Assembly (NCBI GenBank): GCA_028673005.1
Contig: CM054116.1
Span: 98,372,207-98,436,206, forward strand
Direction: 5' to 3'
Length of the DNA: 64,000 nucleotides
Source of the DNA: Tanypteryx hageni
Lineage: Eukaryota; Arthropoda; Insecta; Odonata; Petaluridae
The notes under the pieces were generated by a model. The model searched no databases and had not been told where the DNA came from. It worked only from the letters and a program-made list of their open reading frames with translations. Positions 48,401 through 57,400 of this stretch are shown here, one piece after another (positions within the stretch are counted from its first letter, which is position 1; the number at the start of each line of letters is the position of its first letter). The translations under genes were made by a program, and so were the position numbers.

Positions 48401-51400
48401 ATTTGTTGAAGAGTCACAATCAGATAATATGGCAGCATGTCATAAAGTTATGGCAATTGCATTTGAGTTCTCATATTAATAACATTAAATGCATCACAAT
48501 TCTTCTAAGTAATACTTTTTCTAATTTCAAATTTATATTGATGGATCGGTGTTAAATTGTTTATTAAGATCTTTGTAAATTTTTAGGCTTATTCTTACTA
48601 CATACATTGAAATTATCTCATAGAGAGAAAAAAACTTTTCTTATAGCTATACATATGTTCAAGTGCCAAAATCGCAATTTAATTCTGAACTTCTTAAAAA
48701 TAAAAGTAATATATACTGTTTATTCAGAGATATGATGCAATATTTTCCTGGAAAAAGGTTTCCTAAAATTATGTGACATCTCAAGGTACCCAGATTGAAA
48801 TCCTATGTAAGAGCTGCTTAGGTATAACGACTATTGCTACAAGCTACATTAAAATATCGGAGTGGAATTTGTACTATTCTCTGAGGAAAGGAATGGAGAT
48901 TCTAATTTTTATTGTAGAATTTTGCTTATCAATTATATTTCTTCGAACTTTGCATAAACAATTGCATTTTTGTAGTTTTTATCACTCATTATGAATGTGT
49001 TGCCATCGCAGCGATTGTTGTCGGATTCGGTATAGTCAAGTACGTACATGCGTTAATTTTGCCACACAAATATGTGTGATCAATTTAGTTTTTCGTTCGA
49101 ATGTATTTGTAATATTTTATAATTTTAAATTATTAAAATTGGAGAACAAAGATCAACATGTCCATGGTGATTTTAAAGCTAGTATTAAAGGCAACATAAG
49201 TACATATTAAAATAAATGATTAAATGGAAAGTAGGCATCATAAGTTGTTTAGATCATCTTGTTAATAATGTAAAAATGTACAATTCAAGACTAGTTATTA
49301 TAGTTCAGTATTTTTAATTTAAATTTCTGATAATTGTAAAATTAAAATTTTTAATATATTGTATTTATTATCTACAATATTTTTCTGTATAATATGCACT
49401 CCTAAAAATAAGATCATTTCTAGTTTTAAAATTTTTTCTTGTAAAAAGATGTTTGAATAAGGACACAAGATTAATCAGTGGTTAAAGAACATCAAAAAGT
49501 AAGTTAATTATTGGCTGGAAAGCATCTATTAGTTTAATAACTTTTGATAATATACCATAATTACTCACATATAAGCTGCACATTTTTTTCAAATTTTTGT
49601 CTCCAGAATGAGGATGTGGAAAGAAGGAAAACAATCCGAAATTCCAAAAATGTGAGATAGTCATTAAAATTCACCAGGAATTTGCTAAATGTCTGGGTGA
49701 TTCAATGCACAAGATGTAATGCATAAAAACATTACATAATCGTAGAAACTTTTCTTGGGTACACAACCGGGTCAAAGTTTGATCTAGGATCAACGTTTCG
49801 ACGTCTGACTCTGCCATCTTCATCAGGATGTCTTAAAACGTGTTTTGTCCGCTATATATACTAATTCTTAGACCGTAACGGTCTGATACGTCCGCCCACC
49901 AATCAGGTTCCGTCTTTCTCCCACCAATCAGGTTCCGTCTTTCCGCCCACCAATCGCATTGCGTCTTCCTTCCCCGATTTTTTGGAGGATCGGTTCCCAG
50001 GTTCTGCTGAGCGAGTAGCCCAAGTCCCTGTTGATTTTATTGTCCCCAAGACGGATCTCAATGGTTTCTTTGACCAACCGGTCCCAGAAACCTTTGGTAT
50101 GTTGTAATCTTTTTGTTTTTTCCCAAAAGATCTTGTGGTCGTGGCTGAGGCTATGCTCTGCCACCGCGGATTTCTCGGGCTGTCCCAACCTTATGCACCT
50201 CATGTGCTCTTTTAACCGGGTTTTGATGGTGAAGCCAGTTTCCCCGATGTATGAGGCGCCGCACTCGCATGGTATACTGTAGACCCTCGGAGCCTTTAAT
50301 CCGAGATAGTCCTTAGCTCGGGCTAGTTGGTCTCTAAGTTTCCCTGGTGGTTTGTGCACTGTCTTGATACCATGCTTTCTCAGTATCCTTGAGATCTTGC
50401 CGGAGAAAGACGGAACCTGATTGGCGGGCGGGCGTATCAGACCATTACGGCCTAAGAATTAGTATATATAGCGGACAAAACACGTTTTAAGATATCCTGA
50501 TGAAGATGGCAGAGTCATCCGTCGAAACGTTGATCCTAGATCAAACTTTGACCCGGTTGTGTGCCCGAGAAAAGTTTCTACAAGCAATCCACTGGGAAAG
50601 CACCAGATCCTATTACATAATCATCCCAAAAAATTAAAAGGGAATGATATTATTATTATTGATGGCATAGTTATAAACGTCTGAATTTGGAGGTGATCAC
50701 TATGGTAACGTCAGGGACCTGCGGGAAAAATGCTGTATTTTTGCAGATATCAAGGCATCGTCACAGTTTAGTCTCATATTCTGATAATTCTTTCATGAGA
50801 AACATTTCGGTAGTGTTTCTTTCGGTTCAAAAGTCATTGCAATTTTTCGTCAATTACCACTTTTTGGGTAAATAGCTATGCATTCTGAGAATTTTGGTAA
50901 TGTTATCCTTTGTATCCTGGGAAATGAATATATTGCTGATCGGATACAAATGATTCACCAAAACACCTTATTGTCTTATATATTATTTAGAGGGTAGGTT
51001 TGTATGTGCGGTTCCCTTTTTCGTGAAAACGGAAGAAAGAATCCCTTTAAATGGGGCATGGTTGAAAAGCACAGATTCCCGTGAGGGTGCTGTGGGTGTT
51101 CATTTTTTTCTCAAGTTCGTTGGTTCGATTCCAGATACGTTTCACTTTTCCATTTGATTAACATGTAATCGGCTGGAATCTGATGTGTAGATCTTTAGTC
51201 TTTTACATTTTTAAATGTCTCGGAATTGAGATATCATCACAGAAATTGGACTTTTATGCTGAAAAGAAAAAAGATTCTTATCGTTTATTCATTTCTCTAA
51301 TTTGAATTTGTTGAAATTTTAAGTTTGCAGTAGTATTTTTCCCGATTTTTCACATTTCAAAAGGAAGTTACCAAGGTTACTGGCATTGTTGTCCTCAGTG

Positions 51401-54400
51401 TTTTCAGTGCATTTGCACTTAGCTTACACTCAAATACATGCATGAAGAACAATGATTGATTGAAAATTAACGTGAAAGATTAACCTTTTGAAATTTGGCT
51501 TAGACTTCAAGACTTGAGATATAAGGCAGTGTTTTTCAACTGGGGGTTTGTGCATGATTTCTCAGGGGTCCGCTAGTTGAGTAGGACAAGATGTTGTTTG
51601 TTCCTGTGCATAGGTCTGGTTACTATTTCTGAGTGAAAAAAACAAGACATTGAATGAAAAATGTATGATTATTTCATGGAGAGGGGAGAAATTGTGGGAC
51701 TTTGTAGGGGTCCTCAACTCTAAAAAGGTTGGGAAACACTGATATAAGGAACTGTTAAAACTTTTGCTCTATAAGTTGGGTGATTGATATCACAAAAGTT
51801 TAGTATCATAATTAAAGATAAATAAAGATATTAACTATATAGAAGTGGTTATAAAAATTCATTTGTATATAATCACTTATTCATAAATTAATCGAAAAAC
51901 TCCATGCAGTAATTGGGCTGGTCTCAGATAGTTATAAATAATAACAATAAGAATTCTACAGAATGAATGCAAGTGTTTAAAGTTGTATGTACTGCATAGA
52001 ATACCTCTTTTGGTAGTGAAAATGGTTTCGCAAGAATCTGTGTATCTAAATTTTAACTGAAATTGCTTATCTGCATTTAAAACTTCATTGTATAAGAAGC
52101 AGCATGATTTTAGGGCAGTTTTACAACAAAAATACACTGGAACAATTCGGTATCTTCATTATTATTATTTTTTTATTCATTAAATCATTTTTATGTGTTA
52201 GTCTGCTTATACATTTTATATTTTTTACATAAAGCAATTTATTTTATTTTAGTCACATAAATAAAAATTACCTGCAAAGTTTTATGCAATTATTATTATA
52301 TTTTATGTAAAAAAATTGAATTATCATTCTGTAAACTTTAAAAGTCAAATACTTAGGTGATGATGATAAGGTAACCTATGTACAAAGCTTTGGGGGGGTG
52401 GCAATTTTTATCTCGCCTTAGTGCAGCCAAATGTATATGGATATATTGTATATATGGATTTCCACTGTGTTTGAATATTGGTTTTTTAATCTACATCTTA
52501 TGCTCTTCTCATCTGCTTTTTTCTGCTATCCTGTATGGACAAAATCTCAAAAATATCTCGCAATTCAGTTTTCTGATCTTAGATATTTTCTGTGAAATTT
52601 CAACTTGGTTTTTTCATTCCGTTTTTCTCTTTAAGTGTTGTGCTTTGCATTTCAGAGGGGATATTTGAGGATTGGAATCCAATGAAGGAAGATTATAACC
52701 AATCTAGTATTACTTACAATAATGTCATAACTGACGATGCCAGTGCCTTAATTGGTTATCAAGCCAAGGACGAAGAAAGGATCTGTAAGTTCTTTGCCCA
52801 ATCTGGTCACTGCTATAAGGGAGCTGCTTGCAGGAAAGAACATAAATATTTAAGGCCAGGTAATGGGATCTCCACGAATAAAAATATTCTGGTTTTTTGG
52901 GCACTTGTTGCTTTTCGTCCTTTATTTTCACATTTTAATTGGTTAATTTTTACTTTTACAGATGGTTGGACAACTGACTGCCAATTAGTGTATGGAAATA
53001 CATTCTCATACTTGTCTTTACCCATATCGGGTTCCTTTGTAAAATTGCACGTAATGATTGTGACGGATATCTGCAAATTTTATGCTGTATTAGAGGATTC
53101 TTGGTGTTACAAAGAAACTTCATGTGAATGTAAGCAAGAATTATTGAAATATATTCTGTAATTTTTTAGTTTCTTTACTTATTCTTGACTTGATGTTACA
53201 GTAGAGAATTTCAATTAAATTTTTATGCATTACAGATCTTCCAAATGAAAAGTGGGAAAATGAGACTTTAGACAATTTAATTGATTTAATTAACTCAAAG
53301 GAAAATGTTGCCAAGTTGCAAAGATTAGACATGCCACCAGGTGTGGGTGAGATTGTATTGTGTAAAATGCCATCAGTAAATTTATACTATAGGGCTCAAG
53401 TGCTGGATACAAACTTGGAAGAAAATGAATTTCTAGTAAGTGCTTTTGTCTTTGATGTAGAAGCTTGTTTAAAATTAACAAAGTTGTGAAATATTTATTT
53501 TGCATTTGTTAAAACTTTGGTGACTGGCCATTTATATCCTTCCTGACCCCTGGGGATTGGGTCTTTTAGAGAATCACTTCTTGTTATCACACTAATGCAT
53601 TTAAAATATCATAACTTGTTTAATTTTCAATATTTTTGAATGAAATTTGCAAGTTTTATTTATCAATGATGCTCTGATATAGTTATGCTTAGTGATTGAT
53701 GCATGTCTCCTTTTGTAGCAGATTCATGCAGCTAATCAAATATATCCAATGTCCTTCCTAATTTTTTTTTGTTGTACATTCCTTTTGGATATATCTTGTT
53801 TCCTATGTCTACAAACTTCTATACTTTTTCATGTCACCATAAAGCCCTTCTAGATCATCTTTAGCTTAGGTTCGCATATTTTTTTTAATCTTCCTCGTCA
53901 TCAAGTACAATCTTTGCTTTCCTCTTCGTCTGGTTATAGTTTATATTTTCTATCCACTAGCTCCAAAATTTTTACTTTAAATCAATGCCCCTAAATCAAG
54001 GTCATGTAACTGCTGTACTTCATCCCTGTTGTGAAGATTTTTTTTAAATTTCAAATTAGAGTACCTAATTGCCTGTCAAATATGACGGGTATGTGTGAGT
54101 TTATAAATTCCACTACATTTCATTTGAGCTGCATACTCCTGCCACATTCTTCCATCCCAGAAAATGCATAAATAAAACCCAGTTTTGAACTATGTACTGC
54201 ACAGGGACGTAACTAGCCTCCCAACTCGGGGGGGCCAGCATGAGCTGTAGGGAGGCCAGCATGTCTCAGAATAAAAAAATACAATAAAATAAAAATTTTA
54301 ATACAAAAACAAATGTTTTAACTAATATTTTCTGCACTAGTCACACAAATGAAAGTTATTTTTCATTAAGAACGTAAACAAAATACTTTATTAATTCATA

Positions 54401-57400
54401 TTTTTAAGTATAGCATTAAGCAGGGAGATCAAGGGCTTAAAAAGGGGGGCTAGGGTCCTCCCAGGCCCTCACCTAGTTACATCTCTGTTGTTGTACTACT
54501 TCTTACCTAAATAGGTTATCATCAAACTTGTTGTTCTTCAATATAAATACTAAACAATTAAAGAAACAGTTTCCTAGCTTTGCCATTTGCACTAAACTAA
54601 ATAATCTGTTCTCACACATTTTAATGCTGTTTTGGAAATGCCTACAGATTTGGCACTATTCAATACATTTTCACATTCATAACACTATAATGTACGTATA
54701 TTATACAATGACTTTACTAACAAACAAAGCCTTTTTTAAATGTGTTCATTTTTTTCATTCAATTCATTATGATGGTTAAAATCTAATTATTGATATAAAT
54801 GCTTTTTCTTTCTAAATTGAAGTCTGTTATTTACTGTTGGAAAATATAAAAGTACATTCATTAGTGTAAGTTAAAAAGTGTATTGCTGGATTTTTATTAT
54901 AAGGCACAAAATATCTGCAGCAACTTTAACTCATAGAGAAAATTTGACAAAGTTTAAACCATCATTGTGGAGCAATCGCAAGTAATTTTCAACTAAAGAT
55001 AATTTTTCTGTTGTAAAAACATATTTAACCACTCATCTGGGTATGCCGTATATAGTATATGTCATGCTGTTTTCTCGGCTGTTTGCTATGGGTATGCCGT
55101 AATATTCTGCCGCGCAGCTTCTCCTGCAACTAGCTGCATCCTTTTAGTTTACTGTCTCGGCAGTAAATGGGCCTCACTTCTTTATTTGGAAAAGATACGC
55201 TTCTCGTATCTAGACTCTGACATTGCTTTGCGGGTTGCATTTCCGTTACCGTAATTTTAAAATTAACAACATTTATATGCTATTTATAATATTTTTATTT
55301 TTTAATCGCTTAGTAATTGTGTAAATTTTTAATTTCTTTATACCATATTTTAGGAATTTGTGTTCATTAAATGTTATTAACAAATTAAATTTTTATTGTA
55401 ATAAGAAATATATATTAACATTTGAATTCATGTATTGTGGTAAAAATAGTTTAAGACAATATTTTTAAGAATAAACAACTCAAATGCTGAATAATTTATG
55501 TATTTTTTAATTGATTTACATTTTGATTCACCTCAATAGCAATTTAAATGCCCACCTCTGGTTTTGAAAAATTAAATACCCAGATGAGTGGTTAAACAAA
55601 CATGTTAAATTAGAAATTATTAAAAGCAAAATTAATTTAATAAAAAAAGATAAATAAGGAGATGTTCAAAAGATGGAGATCTCTGTCATTGGTCATCAAA
55701 GTTTTAAGAGGCGAGAGCGAAATACAAAGTGCTTCTTTAATTATATAATGACCTCGGTCCTAAGTAAAAATATCTCCTCCACAGCTCCGAAAGTGATTCA
55801 AATGTTAAATCAATGATACATTGTCTAGGGCATAAAGCTAAACCATGCTTCATTTCTATATAGTTTTTATGAAGGTTTTTATTTTTCCTTCAAGGTGATC
55901 TTTGTGGACATAGGTATGACAGACTGGACAGATGTGAAAAATTTACGTCAAATTGAAAAGAATTACCTACACTTACCATTCCAGGTATTTCCATTTTGTG
56001 TCTCTTATGCTATGAATTTGATTGCATTGAAGTTAAATGATAGCTTAACTGCTTAATAAAACTTTTTAACTATTAATTTTAGTAGAATATATGAATATGA
56101 TTAAGGATTAATTGCCCAAAATAAATGTGACCATTCTTATTCATCTATTAAATTTGTTTTACTTTTTCTGCTCACACTGAATAACAAATATTTTTATTCA
56201 TGCACTATATTATCATTTATGTGAATTTTTCTCTTCTGCTGTGTTTTTTGCACTTTTGTTGTACAATTAAAGAGTTTTTACATCTGTTGTTAAGAACTTA
56301 AATTTTGGGACTTTTTGGTTTCTTGGGAATTGCCACGTTAACCCATTAGGGACGGAATTAAATGTCAGAAAATAGCCTATTTGTTACCTTTTTGGTAAAA
56401 TAAAGGTAAAGTACTCCTTTAGCCAAACAATTAGAGGGTTACAACACCCAATGCATTTCGCCCACAAGATGGGCATCGTCAGGGGTAAAAACCTGTTTCA
56501 ACAGTGACTGGGAGCCAACTGCCAGTCACTGTTGAAACAGGTTTTTACCCCTGACGATGCCCACCTTTTGGGCGAAATGCATTGGGTGTTGTAACCCTCT
56601 AATTGTTTGGCTAAAGGAGTACTTTACCTTTATTAATCTTAGCCAAAGTTATTGAGCTACTATCAATTATTTTTTTGGTAAAAGTCCGATAGAAAAAGAA
56701 TGTCAATTCTAATCTGCTTGAAACTTTCACTGGGCCATACTAAGTGTCTATATTAACTATTAAAGTACTTACCGAGGCTTTTTATTCCTTAATTATTGGA
56801 TATTCAGATGGAATTCTCTGAAGCAAGTGTCAATGCACAGCCCTTTTTCACAAACAGAACATACAAAAATTGTCCTCTTTCTAATTCCTTTTCCCCGGCA
56901 TACCACACATTCTTTATGCAAAAGTTTATTCTTCTCATTTCTTGTCACTTGATCAGGATAGTGGCACTCTCCAAAATTATGTGAAGGAGGAACTGTAGCT
57001 CTATGCCCACGTGCCTTTCTGCTACTGTAGCCTCCAATGAGGTCTCCGATTATATTCAAATAGAATTTTTTAAGGGGAAAAGTTGGCTTATTGGTAGCTT
57101 GTTTGTAGTAGATATAAGAATTTACTACCGTCCTATTTATTAAATCAAACATCAGTCTATGCCACCACTTTTTTGAAGGAATGTGCAAACTGTAGTAGCT
57201 ACATAATTGATCGTTTCGATCTAATCCTCCCATGAATTGATTGTATAACCTCACAACCTCAGGACAGCACACTTCCACCTTCGACCCATCCTTCTTCCTT
57301 TTCGCACACTGCATTGGGTATGTGGGTGAATCGTAACCCGATGACAAAAAGACCTTTTGTCACGCCAGCCTAAGGAAGCGAGTGGGGCGGAGGAGAGCCA

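Larger units (their letters stand above)
49742..50611 (-). mobile_element. Penelope-like element with inverted arms and hammerhead ribozymes (PLE-1)
   Basis: An 11-bp duplication ATTACATAATC (49731-49741, 50612-50622) flanks the insertion. Inverted arms of about 180 bases (49742-49921, 50402-50581) enclose the 3' end of a Penelope ORF with a GIY-YIG domain. Thirty bases (50582-50611) lie outside the right arm. On the coding strand the order is tail, arm with antisense ribozyme, GIY-YIG, arm with sense ribozyme. The reverse transcriptase is missing. A unit of about 25 bases containing CCACCAATCAGGTTCCGTC is repeated at 49896-49960. Inverted terminal pLTRs plus a short tail are known for Penelope elements. 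Confidence 0.92.
56401..56671 (-). mobile_element. Short Penelope-like hairpin element with two hammerheads (PLE-2)
   Basis: A 12-bp duplication TTTTTGGTAAAA (56389-56400, 56672-56683) flanks two 111-base arms (56401-56511 and 56522-56632) that are complementary except at two positions, around a 10-base loop. A 39-base tail (56633-56671) lies outside the right arm, as in PLE-1. No protein is encoded. Each arm carries a hammerhead core on its own strand. The insertion lies within PB-2 and is therefore younger. Confidence 0.9.

Noticed and set aside
51060..51135. Possible tRNA-like sequence with GGTTCGATTCC
   Set aside because: The arms do not pair into a cloverleaf and the A-box candidate is weak.
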